Of a stretch of 64,000 bases of DNA, positions 29,501-39,381 are shown one piece after another (within the stretch, counting starts at the first letter, position 1; each line of letters opens with the position of its first letter). Source of the stretch: an uncultured Aquimarina sp. (GTDB lineage Bacteria > Bacteroidota > Bacteroidia > Flavobacteriales > Flavobacteriaceae); assembly GCA_947502885.1 (NCBI GenBank), contig CANNBP010000006.1:186001-250000 (forward strand), given 5' to 3'. The notes beneath the pieces were generated by a model. It saw nothing but the letters and a program-made list of their open reading frames with translations, was not told the DNA's origin and made no database searches. A program made the translations under genes and the position numbers.

Positions 29501-32500
29501 GTCGAGACATTAGAAACTTAAAAGCATTTTTAAGTTTGATAAAATCCAAAACTCCTTTAAGCACAAATACCTCTGAAATATTATAAGCCTCATTTCCACC
29601 TTCAAATTGACTTAATAACCATAGTCTTTTTTGAGACGATGTTAAAGCATAATCCTGACTAATTATGGCTTTTTCTATTTCCCTGTAACCATCATTTTTT
29701 TCTAATTTTAAAGCAATGTCGGCTATTGTTGGTTTTAGAAAAATATCTTTAACATTTACCTCAAGTTGTAATACTTGTTTTATCCTATTACTTACAATAG
29801 TTACCTTTAGACTATCTCCACCTAACTCAAAAAAAATATCTGTTACTCCTATTTTTTTAACTTCTAAAACTTCTTCCCATATCGTAACTAACTTCTTTTC
29901 AATATCATTTTTTGGTGCAACGTATTCCTTTTTTATAATATCATCATCACTAACATTAGGTAGATTCTTTTTATCAACTTTGCCATTAGTTGTTAATGGA
30001 ATACTATCTAAAACGACTATGTAGCTTGGTAACATGTATGATGGTAGCTCTTCTACCAACTCTTGCCTTACTTTATGTTTATCTACCGAGTCTTTTCCAA
30101 CAATATATGCTACAAGGTTTTTACTACTTTCTTGTTCTTTTACCAGAACTATTGCCTGCTCTATTTCCTTTTGTGCTATAAGTGCATTTTCAATCTCACC
30201 TAGCTCTATTCTATGACCTCTAATTTTTACCTGGTCATCTTTTCTTCCTATAAAATCAATACTCCCGTCTGGCAACCACCTAGCTAAATCTCCAGTCTTA
30301 TATAATCGACTTCTGGTTATGTATGGGTTAGTTACAAATTTTTCATTTGTAAGTTCATCTTGGTTCAAATATCCTCTAGCCAATCCATCCCCAGAAATAC
30401 ATAATTCTCCAATTACTCCAACGGGTTGTATGTCTAAACTATCAGAAAGAACATAGATATGTTCATTTATTAAAGAACTTCCGATACAAACCTTTTCACT
30501 TAACTTTTCTGTATGAAATGTACTCCATATTGTAGTTTCGGTTGGTCCATATACATTAATTAGTTCTAAATGAGGATTATGTTGTAAAACCCTTTCTTTT
30601 AATTCATTTGATAAAGGTTCTCCTCCTACTATAAGTGTTTTTAACTTTGAAGACAACTCCTCTTTATATTCTAGTATTTGGTGTAAGCGTGATGGTGTTA
30701 ACTGTAAGACTTCTATATGATTTAAATCAAGTCTTTTGATAAAACCGACAGGATCTAAAACTTCTTTACTATTAAAGACACTCACTTTCTTTCCAACACA
30801 AAGCCCTCCAATTAGTTCTAAAAATGAAATATCGAATGTATAATTTGTAGTTGCTGCTAGATTTGATAAACCACCCATCTTAAAGTTATCCTGAAAATTA
30901 GAAATAAAACTTACCAGACTTCGATGTTCTATCATTACACCCTTTGGTCGACCTGTAGATCCTGAAGTATAGATTACATATGCTAAATTTTGAGCTTTTA
31001 TAAATCTATCTGGATAGGTCTTTGAGGTGTTTTTTTCTCGTAAAAATGTTTCTAGAAATTCTTGATCAACTATAGCTTTACAATTACTATCATTTTCAAT
31101 ATATGCAATACGTTGTTTTGGATAGTTTGGATCAATTGGTAGGTATGCTGCACCTGTTTTTAAGCTAGCCAAAAGTGCTATAATCAACCATTCACTCCTC
31201 TCTATTTTAACTCCAATTAAATCCTCTGATTCTATATCACATTTAGACAAAAGATAATTAGACAATTGGTTAGATACCTCATCTAATTCTTTGTAAGTAA
31301 TCTCCTTATTCTCAAAAACAACAGCTATTTTCTCAGGAGTCCTTTTAACTTGATCTATAAAAAGGTTAATTACAGTTTTATCTATATGTTCATTTATTGT
31401 TATTGAATTTGAGTTTTTGAGAATTTCGTCCTGCTCTACTAGAGAAATATAGTTTATACTTTTAATCGGAATTTCTGGGTTAGAAACACTATTCAATAAA
31501 AATGTTTCTAAGTGATTTACCATGGTATTTATAAACTCTTCTTCATAAATATCTGTATTATACTCTATTCTTACCTCAGCATTTTCTTCATTAGCTATAA
31601 ACGAAAAACTTATATCAAACCTACTTGTTGAACTATCAACACTTGTTATTGGTTTTAATTCTAAATCTTTAAAACTACCTATATTAGAATTTAATAGTTC
31701 TTGTTGATTTTGCAAAACCACTAATACATCAAAAAGAGCGGATCGACTTGTATCTCTTCTAATATCTAATTTATTGACTAATCCATCAAATGGGTAGTTT
31801 TGATTTTCATAAGCATTAAGTAAATTAGTTTTTAATGTATTTGTTAATCCTTTAAAACTAACTGTTCTATCGAACTTTGTTCGAATAGCCAATGTGTTTA
31901 AATAAAGTCCAACCTGATTTTCCAAATCCGCATGCTCTCTTCCTGCAACTGGAGTTCCCAGAATTATATCGGTGTTACCTGTATACCTATAAAACAAACC
32001 ATTGATACCCGCCATTAGCGTCATAAACGTGGTTAAACCTTGTTCTTTAGCATACTTATTCAATGTTTTGGCAAATTGAGAAGAAAACTTATAGTCTATG
32101 CTATTTCCATTATATGTTTTGATAGTAGGTCTAGATTTAAAGCTAGGAAGCTCTAATACCGGTAACTCATCGTTAAATTGGTTTAACCAAAACTCCTCTT
32201 CTTTTTCTAGATGTTTTTGTTTCTCTCCACCAACTAACCATTCTGAGTAATCTTTATATTGAATGGACAATTCTGGTAGTATGGCTTCTTCTCCATTAAT
32301 TAAGCTATTGTAATTGAGTACTAATTCTTTACTCAAAACTTCCATTGACCATCCATCACTAATAATATGATGCACAATAAAAATCAGTATACTCCTATTA
32401 GGTGATAAGTTTATTACCTCTGTTTTTAACAAAGGAGCTTTTGCTAAATCAAAAGAATGCCCCAGGCGTTCTTCTATCAGCTCATTAATAGATTCTCTAT

Positions 32501-35500
32501 TATAATTGTTACCAGTAACATCATGAATTGTTACATCAACATTCACCGCTTCTTCGGAAAGAATATGTTGATAAACCTCACCAGTTTCATTTTTCTTAAA
32601 CACGGTTCGCAAACTTTCATGTCTTGAGACTACCACATTAAACGCCTTTGAAAGTATATCTGTATTGAGTTCTCCTTCTATCTCAAATACTCTTGATACG
32701 TTATAAGCTTCGTTACCTCTGTCGAATTGACTTAATAACCATAAACGATGTTGCGAAGGTGTTAGAGAATAACTTTCTTTTTTACTGGCAATTGGAATCT
32801 TTCTATATGTCGATTTTTTTAATCGAGCTACAATTTCTGCAACTGTTGGGTAAATAAATAAATCTTTTATACTTAAATCATAGTTTAATATTTGATTTAA
32901 GGTATTTACAAGTTTTGTAGCTTTTAAGCTGTGCCCTCCTAACTCAAAGAAATTATCATTGATTCCAACTATATCGACGCCTAATACATCTTGCCAAACA
33001 GTTGCTATTTTTTCTTCTAACACATTTGTTGGTGCGACATACTCATTGCGTACTAAGTCTTCTGAAGTGACCAGAGGTAATGCTTTTTTATCTACTTTTC
33101 CATTTGATGTAAAAGGTATGCTAACTAATGTTGCATAATAACTAGGCAACATGTAGTCTGGCAATAATTTACTTATAGAAGTCCTTAAAGTTCTTTTATC
33201 GACATTTGATGAGGAAACATAATAACATACAAGTGTTTTCTCTTCATTAATTTCGTTTACAGTTATTACCACCTCTTCAATTCCTTCTTGATTTAGTATA
33301 GCCTTTTCTATTTCTGAAGGCTCTACACGATACCCTCTAATTTTTACTTGATCATCTTTACGGCCTATAAACTCAACTGTTCCATTTGGTAATCTTCTTC
33401 CTAAATCTCCTGTTCTGTATAGTTTATCTCCTTCAGAAAATGGATTATTAATAAATTTTGCTTGTGTTAATTCTAATTGATTTCGATATCCTACAGAAAG
33501 ACCTATTCCTCCTATACATATTTCTCCAATTACACCAATAGGTAGTAGTTGCATCTCTTCTCCTAAAATTAGGATTTTTGTATTTGCAATCGGGTATCCT
33601 ATAACTGGTTTTTTTAAGTAATCATCTAGATTATTCTTAGTAATTGTATACGTGCATACCCCTATTGTTGTCTCTGATGGTCCGTAGTGATTTACTAAAT
33701 GAATATTTGTAGTATTTACAATTCTTTCAGTATGATGTAAATTTTGTTTTTCTCCCCCGGTTAAGATCAATCTTAACGTATTTGAATGAGTAATATCTTC
33801 TTCCAATCCTTTGGTTAACAATAAATTTAAATAAGTAGGAGTAATTTTTAAAAATGTTATGTTATTCTCAAGAATATATCTAGTAACCTTTAATGAGTCT
33901 TTTAATTCAGTTTTTTCTAGAAAATGAATTTGTGCTCCATTTAAAATACCTCCATATAAACTGGTATATATCAAGTCAAAGGACAGACTTGATGTTATAA
34001 CTGTTTTATCATTTGAAGTTACATTATGTTTGTTTTTAAACCAGTTTACATAATTTACAACAGATTCATGTTTAATTTGCACTCCTTTAGGTACACCTGT
34101 AGTACCAGAAGTATAAATTAAATAAACTAGATTTTTTGGGGTACTATTTTTAGGATTAGGGTTATTTGTACAATATCTATCAGAAAGCTTGAGCAATTGT
34201 AAAATAGTGCTCTCCGTTAGCATTTTAGAACATTTGCTATCCTCTATAATAAAATCAATTCTCTCTTTAGGCAAATCTTTATCAATCAATACATATGCTT
34301 TGCTTGATTTTAGTATTCCTAAAATAGCTGTTAACATCAAATCTCCTCGATCAGATAATTCTACCGCTACAATTTCGTCATTGGTAAAGTCTCTAAGGTA
34401 AGAGGCTACTATATTTGCATTCTCATTAAGCTCTTCATAAGAAACCTCTTTATTACCACAAACGACAGCAATGTTTTCTGGTGATTCCTGTACCTGCTTT
34501 TCAAAAACACTTACGATCGTATCGTCACCATTATCAATTGCTTGAATTTTGTCAAACTCAAGCAATGCTTGCTCTTCTTGTTTTTCTAGATAAATCAGTT
34601 CATCAATTTTATGAGTTGCATTGGTTATAGCTTGGATTAAGAAGTTTTCTAAATGAGCAAGCAACCTGTTTACAAACTCTGTATGATATATCTCTGGATT
34701 AAATATTAGATCTAATTGTAACTTTTTATCTAGCTCTATAAAATTAAAAGTTAAATCAAATTTACTTTGAGTTATATCATTTTCATAAGGTGTTATTTCG
34801 AGATTATCTAGTTTGAGATCTTGATTAAAAAGTTGGCTCTGATTTTGCATAACCACCAAAATATCAAATAACACAGATCTACTAGTGTCTCTACTAATAT
34901 TTAAATTTTCAACAAGTGTATCAAAAGGGTAACGTTGATGATCGTATGCTTCTATTAGGACATTATTTTGTATACTTACTAATTCATCAAAGTTTGCTTG
35001 ACTATTAAACCTTGTTCGAACTGCCAGAGTATTTAAATACAAACCTATTTGCTCTTCTAGGTCTGGATGCTCTCTTCCTGCTACTGGTGTACCTAATATA
35101 ATATCTGTATTGTTCGTATATCTATAGAATAAACCATTAATACCTGCCATTAATGTTGTAAAAATGGTTACTCCTCTACTCTTAGAGAAGTTATTTAACT
35201 TCTCTAAAAATTCTTTCGAAAATACATATTGTATTCTTTTACCTGTATTTGTCTTTAGTTTGGGTCTAGGGTTAAGTGAAGGTAGTTCTAATACAGGTAA
35301 TTCTCCATCAAATTGATTTTGCCAATATGCTCTTTCTTTATCAAACTCTTTTGACACCCAATTTGAATAGTCTATATATTGTATTGGTAATGGTGGTAAA
35401 GTAATCTTATCTTCATTTACTAAACTATTATAAACTAACATAACCTCTTTTCGTAAAACTTCTAATGACCATCCATCACTAATAATATGATGCATGTTTA

Positions 35501-38500
35501 GTGTTAAGAAAGTTCTCGTTGGGGTGACTCTAATTGTTTCGGCTCTTAGTAATGGAAACTTTTCTAGATCAAATATATGAGAAAGGCTATTGTCAATTAA
35601 TGACTGAATATCTTCATTAGGATTTAACTTGTTTATTTGATTATTCTCTAATACATCAAAATCTGGAATATTTTTGGTTATAACATATTGCCTTACTTCT
35701 CCTTCTTCATTTACTTTAAATACAGTACGTAAACTTTCGTGTCTATTTATACAGTAATTAAATGCTTCCTTTAACTTATTTACGTCTAAACTTCCCTTAA
35801 TCTCAAAAACATTAGAAATATTGTATGCATTAGTCTCTTCTTCTAATTGTTTTAATAACCATAATCGTCGCTGTGACGATGTTAAAGGGTAACTATCATC
35901 TTGTGGTGATTTTGGAATACTCTCAAAAGTTGTTTCTGTTAAACTTGATGCAATTTCTTTGATCGTAGGTCTATTAAAAACATCCTTTATGCTTATATCT
36001 TTTCCTAATGTTACCTTAGTTTTATTGATAAACTGAATCACCTTTAAACTATGCCCTCCCAACTCAAAGAAATTGTCTGTAACACCTATTCCATCAATTC
36101 CCAAAACCTTTTCCCATATAGCAACTAATTTCTCCTCTAATTGATTTTGCGGAGCAACATAATTAGCCTGGATCATATCTTTAACCTCAATATCTGGTAA
36201 GGCTTTGACATCAACCTTACCATTTGATGTTAAAGGGATACTATCAATAGTCATATAATAACTAGGAATCATATATTCTGGTAATAAAGAACTTAGTTTT
36301 ACCTTAAGGTTTTCGAGGTCTAAATTCTTTTCTCCTAGTATATATGCAATCAAATTAGAGTCACCCTTGTTTCCTTTAACAGTTACAACTGCTTGATCAA
36401 TATCACTTTGAGATGTAAGTGCATTCTCGATTTCTCCAAGTTCAATTCTATATCCTCGAATTTTTACCTGTGTATCTTTACGACCTATATATTCAATAGT
36501 TCCATCGGGAAGCCACCTTACTAAATCTCCCGTTAGATACATTTTCTCTTCTGGAAAAAATGGATTCGTAACGAACTTCTGAGATGTTAAGTCTTCTTGG
36601 TTCAAATACCCTCTACTCAATCCTAATCCCGATATACATAACTCTCCTATACACCCCAAAGGCATTAATTCTTTACTCTTATTTAGTACAAACGCCTTAC
36701 CATTATGAATGGGTTTACCTATAGATACTTTTTGAGGTGTCATTCTATAACTTAAAGCATCAACCGTTGTCTCTGTAGGGCCATAATTATTATATAATTC
36801 ATACCCCTTTGAAAGTAAAATATTTTTCGTCTCGTCTAAAATACTTTCTCCTCCAGATATGACCTTTTCTATTGAATCAATCTTTGGAACATGTCCTAAT
36901 AATTGATGTAAAAACTTTGGAACATAATTAAGTATACTTATGTTATTAACTTTAATAAAGCCAATTAAACTGTCTATGTTAAGTAAGAGCTCTTTTGTTA
37001 TTACATGTAATACTCCTCCTTTACTAAGTGTAGCAAAAATATCTTCTACACTAGGGTCAAACGTAACTTCTGTTAATAGAATCGCGTTTGTTGCCTCTGA
37101 TATATTATAAATATTAGAAAACCAGTGTATTAAGTTAGATACACTTTCATGTTCTATCATAACACCTTTTGGTTTACCTGTAGAACCCGAAGTATATATG
37201 ATGTATGCTAGGTCCTTTGAAGAACTATTACGACTTAAGTTGTTTGTTGCGTAGTCGTTTTCAACTTTTGAAAAACGCTTTAATTCCTCATGATCAAAAA
37301 CTAACTTGCATTTACTATCTTGTTGCATATAGGTCACCCTGTCCTCTGGATATTCTATATCTATAGGAACGTATGCCGCTCCTGATTTTAATATTCCTAA
37401 AATAGTAACTATCAGCTGCTCACTTCGTTCTAACTTTATTCCAATAACATCATTTGACTGTATGCTATATGTATTGTATAAGTAACCTGCTAACTGGTTA
37501 GATTTCTCATTTAACTCCCTATAAGTTAAGGATATGTCATTAAATTTTACAGCAATGTTATCTGGAGTTCGATCTACTTGTTCTTCAAACAAATCAATAA
37601 CAGTTTTCTCTACTGGGTAATCAACCTTTGTGTTATTAAAGTCATAAAGTAGTTGATCCTCTTCTTTTTTTGTTAATAGCGCTAGCTTAGTAATTAATAC
37701 ATCAGGTTGATCAACAATACTTATTAATAATACCTCTAGATGTTCTAGAAATCCCTCGACAAAACTTGAATCATAAATATCTGGATTATAAACAAGTGTA
37801 GTATTCAATCCATTTTCACCTTCTTGAAAAATAAATTCAATATCAAACTTACTTACAACCTCTTCATCATTTTCATATATTTCTACTTCTAACTCTTCAA
37901 ATTTAGTTTTACTGAAACTCAAATTGTTTAAGTTTTCCAGAGAAACCATTATATCAAATAATGGATTACGACTAATATCTCTATGTTGAACAACATCCTC
38001 TACGATCTCATCATATGGGTAGTTTTGATGTTTTTGGCCATCTAATATTACTTCTTTTACTTTAGATAGTGCCGTTTTAAAATTATCATTCTCTTCAAAT
38101 TGAGTTCTTAAAGCCAGAGTATTAATATAAAAACCTATTTGATTTTGTAAATCAGGATGTTCTCTTCCGGCAACAGGAGTACCAATTATAATGTCGTTTT
38201 GTTCAGTATATCTATATAAAAGAACTTTTACAATAGTGGTTAACCCCATAAATAAGGTAGCTCCCTGATCATTACACAACCTCTCAAAGGCTTTAAATCT
38301 ATCTAGGTTAAATCGTTTTTTAACGGCATTCCCTATATAGGTTTTTACCTTTGGCCTAGCTTTAAGAGTGGGTAACTCTAAGACCGGAATTTCACCATCA
38401 AACTGTTTTGCCCAATACTTTTGATCTTCATTAAATTGCCCTTCTTGCAGAGTTTTTTGCTGCCAAGCCGCATAATCCTTATATTGAATTTCTAATGGTT

Positions 38501-39215
38501 CTAACGGATTGTTTTTTCCTTTCAAGAAGTGATCATACAAAGTAAAAAGCTCTTTAGTAACTATCTCAAGTGACCATGCATCTCCAATAATATGATGCAT
38601 TATGATTACAAAAACAAAAGAGTCTTTTTCTAATTGTAAAACTTTAGCATGTAGCAAACAGTCATTAGCCAGATCAAATGAGTATTGTAGTTTATCTTTT
38701 ACATATGCATCAATTCTAGAAGGCTCTACAACATTTTCTAGATTTTCGTATTCTAATGTAAAGCTACAATCCGAGATAGGTAAAATAACTTGTCTTACTT
38801 CTTCATTTTTTTGTTTTCTAAAAACAGTTCTTAATGATTCATGTCGTTCTATTATAGATAAAAAGGCTTTTTCTAAGATCTCTAAGTTTAGTTTACCTCT
38901 TATTCTTAAAATACTGGGCATATTATATGCTGTATTGCCATTTTGCAACTGATCCAGAACCCACAATCTTTTTTGAGAGGAAGATATTAAGTAACCATCC
39001 TGCTCTGCGATTGAAGGAATATTATCAAAACCTGATACATCAGCACTTTTATATGTTTTTATAAACTCTATTAACTCATCTTTATGCTGCTTTATCTCAT
39101 TTAATAGATCTTCGGTCATAGCTCCCTTAGGGGCTTGAATATCTAATTTTTCTCCAATTAAATCAATGTATATATCAAAGCTATTAAGCTTTTTAATCAA
39201 TTTTTGCATAATCAT
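26547..39215 (-). CDS. Four-module NRPS, docking-(C-A-PCP)x4, predicted X2-Asp-Gly(like)-Ala
   Basis: This 4222-residue protein is the largest in the window. A TubC-type docking domain (about 1-60) is followed by four C-A-PCP modules. Their C motifs lie near 208, 1242, 2283 and 3322, and their carriers (GGHSL, GGHSL, GGDSL, GGHSI) near 1055, 2093, 3132 and 4160. The first C motif is HHIIGDA, with Ala for the usual Gly; the others are HHIISDG. Codes are: module 1 DPENIGNVDK (unassigned, a polar pocket with Glu239); module 2 DLTKLGHIGK (Asp, one change from DLTKVGHIGK); module 3 DILQIGVIWK (closest to Gly); module 4 DLFNNALTYK (an Ala code). There is no epimerase. The C-terminus ends NQPVKKIII. 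An ATG two codons in (39209) is an alternative start. It begins 166 bases after the first NRPS. Confidence 0.97.
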   Translation of the reverse strand: MIMQKLIKKLNSFDIYIDLIGEKLDIQAPKGAMTEDLLNEIKQHKDELIEFIKTYKSADVSGFDNIPSIAEQDGYLISSSQKRLWVLDQLQNGNTAYNMPSILRIRGKLNLEILEKAFLSIIERHESLRTVFRKQKNEEVRQVILPISDCSFTLEYENLENVVEPSRIDAYVKDKLQYSFDLANDCLLHAKVLQLEKDSFVFVIIMHHIIGDAWSLEIVTKELFTLYDHFLKGKNNPLEPLEIQYKDYAAWQQKTLQEGQFNEDQKYWAKQFDGEIPVLELPTLKARPKVKTYIGNAVKKRFNLDRFKAFERLCNDQGATLFMGLTTIVKVLLYRYTEQNDIIIGTPVAGREHPDLQNQIGFYINTLALRTQFEENDNFKTALSKVKEVILDGQKHQNYPYDEIVEDVVQHRDISRNPLFDIMVSLENLNNLSFSKTKFEELEVEIYENDEEVVSKFDIEFIFQEGENGLNTTLVYNPDIYDSSFVEGFLEHLEVLLISIVDQPDVLITKLALLTKKEEDQLLYDFNNTKVDYPVEKTVIDLFEEQVDRTPDNIAVKFNDISLTYRELNEKSNQLAGYLYNTYSIQSNDVIGIKLERSEQLIVTILGILKSGAAYVPIDIEYPEDRVTYMQQDSKCKLVFDHEELKRFSKVENDYATNNLSRNSSSKDLAYIIYTSGSTGKPKGVMIEHESVSNLIHWFSNIYNISEATNAILLTEVTFDPSVEDIFATLSKGGVLHVITKELLLNIDSLIGFIKVNNISILNYVPKFLHQLLGHVPKIDSIEKVISGGESILDETKNILLSKGYELYNNYGPTETTVDALSYRMTPQKVSIGKPIHNGKAFVLNKSKELMPLGCIGELCISGLGLSRGYLNQEDLTSQKFVTNPFFPEEKMYLTGDLVRWLPDGTIEYIGRKDTQVKIRGYRIELGEIENALTSQSDIDQAVVTVKGNKGDSNLIAYILGEKNLDLENLKVKLSSLLPEYMIPSYYMTIDSIPLTSNGKVDVKALPDIEVKDMIQANYVAPQNQLEEKLVAIWEKVLGIDGIGVTDNFFELGGHSLKVIQFINKTKVTLGKDISIKDVFNRPTIKEIASSLTETTFESIPKSPQDDSYPLTSSQRRLWLLKQLEEETNAYNISNVFEIKGSLDVNKLKEAFNYCINRHESLRTVFKVNEEGEVRQYVITKNIPDFDVLENNQINKLNPNEDIQSLIDNSLSHIFDLEKFPLLRAETIRVTPTRTFLTLNMHHIISDGWSLEVLRKEVMLVYNSLVNEDKITLPPLPIQYIDYSNWVSKEFDKERAYWQNQFDGELPVLELPSLNPRPKLKTNTGKRIQYVFSKEFLEKLNNFSKSRGVTIFTTLMAGINGLFYRYTNNTDIILGTPVAGREHPDLEEQIGLYLNTLAVRTRFNSQANFDELVSIQNNVLIEAYDHQRYPFDTLVENLNISRDTSRSVLFDILVVMQNQSQLFNQDLKLDNLEITPYENDITQSKFDLTFNFIELDKKLQLDLIFNPEIYHTEFVNRLLAHLENFLIQAITNATHKIDELIYLEKQEEQALLEFDKIQAIDNGDDTIVSVFEKQVQESPENIAVVCGNKEVSYEELNENANIVASYLRDFTNDEIVAVELSDRGDLMLTAILGILKSSKAYVLIDKDLPKERIDFIIEDSKCSKMLTESTILQLLKLSDRYCTNNPNPKNSTPKNLVYLIYTSGTTGVPKGVQIKHESVVNYVNWFKNKHNVTSNDKTVITSSLSFDLIYTSLYGGILNGAQIHFLEKTELKDSLKVTRYILENNITFLKITPTYLNLLLTKGLEEDITHSNTLRLILTGGEKQNLHHTERIVNTTNIHLVNHYGPSETTIGVCTYTITKNNLDDYLKKPVIGYPIANTKILILGEEMQLLPIGVIGEICIGGIGLSVGYRNQLELTQAKFINNPFSEGDKLYRTGDLGRRLPNGTVEFIGRKDDQVKIRGYRVEPSEIEKAILNQEGIEEVVITVNEINEEKTLVCYYVSSSNVDKRTLRTSISKLLPDYMLPSYYATLVSIPFTSNGKVDKKALPLVTSEDLVRNEYVAPTNVLEEKIATVWQDVLGVDIVGINDNFFELGGHSLKATKLVNTLNQILNYDLSIKDLFIYPTVAEIVARLKKSTYRKIPIASKKESYSLTPSQHRLWLLSQFDRGNEAYNVSRVFEIEGELNTDILSKAFNVVVSRHESLRTVFKKNETGEVYQHILSEEAVNVDVTIHDVTGNNYNRESINELIEERLGHSFDLAKAPLLKTEVINLSPNRSILIFIVHHIISDGWSMEVLSKELVLNYNSLINGEEAILPELSIQYKDYSEWLVGGEKQKHLEKEEEFWLNQFNDELPVLELPSFKSRPTIKTYNGNSIDYKFSSQFAKTLNKYAKEQGLTTFMTLMAGINGLFYRYTGNTDIILGTPVAGREHADLENQVGLYLNTLAIRTKFDRTVSFKGLTNTLKTNLLNAYENQNYPFDGLVNKLDIRRDTSRSALFDVLVVLQNQQELLNSNIGSFKDLELKPITSVDSSTSRFDISFSFIANEENAEVRIEYNTDIYEEEFINTMVNHLETFLLNSVSNPEIPIKSINYISLVEQDEILKNSNSITINEHIDKTVINLFIDQVKRTPEKIAVVFENKEITYKELDEVSNQLSNYLLSKCDIESEDLIGVKIERSEWLIIALLASLKTGAAYLPIDPNYPKQRIAYIENDSNCKAIVDQEFLETFLREKNTSKTYPDRFIKAQNLAYVIYTSGSTGRPKGVMIEHRSLVSFISNFQDNFKMGGLSNLAATTNYTFDISFLELIGGLCVGKKVSVFNSKEVLDPVGFIKRLDLNHIEVLQLTPSRLHQILEYKEELSSKLKTLIVGGEPLSNELKERVLQHNPHLELINVYGPTETTIWSTFHTEKLSEKVCIGSSLINEHIYVLSDSLDIQPVGVIGELCISGDGLARGYLNQDELTNEKFVTNPYITRSRLYKTGDLARWLPDGSIDFIGRKDDQVKIRGHRIELGEIENALIAQKEIEQAIVLVKEQESSKNLVAYIVGKDSVDKHKVRQELVEELPSYMLPSYIVVLDSIPLTTNGKVDKKNLPNVSDDDIIKKEYVAPKNDIEKKLVTIWEEVLEVKKIGVTDIFFELGGDSLKVTIVSNRIKQVLQLEVNVKDIFLKPTIADIALKLEKNDGYREIEKAIISQDYALTSSQKRLWLLSQFEGGNEAYNISEVFVLKGVLDFIKLKNAFKFLMSRHESLRTVFRKNNEGEIRQIVLPETEISFDIDVKELEDGFDIQSVIEKSLSHSFDLDKGPLLKAEILRLSDNESLLICNIHHIISDGWSMELLSNEVIQIYNALVNDEEIRLPELRIQYKDYSEWTQQEFYQEKINEEEQYWLDKFAGELPILELPSFNSRPQIKTYNGNGITHKFSLELSQQIAAFSEKHGATLFMTLMAGINGLFSRYTNTNDIILGTPVAGRGDRDLENQVGLFLNTLAIRTQFDQKTTFKELVLKQKETLLEAYSYQNYPFDTLVEKLNLKRDTSRSALFDVMVVFQNQQSLLRSDKLVLDSIEVEPYKNFSKPVSQFDLSFSFSEAIDGLELQLAYNSDIYQKQFIERMVAHLGNFLQSGISNELEALSQLAYLEKHETYELLEEYNDTSLDYDVNKTIVDLFEEQVSRTPNEIVIVVETREFTYAQINERSNKLANYLRDTYKLQPEDLIGVKLERNEELLITILAVLKSGAAYVPIDIKYPVDRIKYIEQDSNCKVIVDTYELNQFAEVSQKYSGDNLDKINSTSDLAYIIYTSGSTGKPKGVMIEHRNAVAMLKWAIREFEHTNFDIIYAVTSHCFDLSVFEMFYPLVIGKKIRMIESGLAIPEYISDDSRILINTVPSVIQSLLKKQVVFDNVVAINMAGEPIPIELSNAVNELDIEIRNLYGPSEDTTYSSCFKIERTFDKSIPIGKPIDNTQFYILSEDMTLQPHGVIGEIYISGKGLSRGYLNSEHLTSEKFISNPFIKDTRLYKTGDLGRWLPDGEIEFFGRKDNQVKIRGYRIELGEIEKAITSQDIVEQATVIIKREEIDASIIAYLVAPETLDKQNLRFRLNNILPDYMLPNYFVIVDKIPLTPNGKVDKSALPAVTEKDVIKREYIAPRTDLEEDLVTIWKEILEIEKIGVTDNFFELGGHSISATKLLSVVYQRFNVKIEIEQVFVNPTIEYLAVNIENTNWLEESEINQPVKKIII

Positions 39216-39381
39216 GAGGATATTAAAAACAAAGAAATTTCACCTTTTGATTAAAAGATGAAAGAATACATTTGTTAAGAAAAGTGAGATTCTCTTCTAT
39301 ACGTACGCTTGCTTTTAAGGTTTATTTTTTAAGGTTTATATAAAAAGCTATTGGGAATACTTCATTTACTTTATAAGAAAA

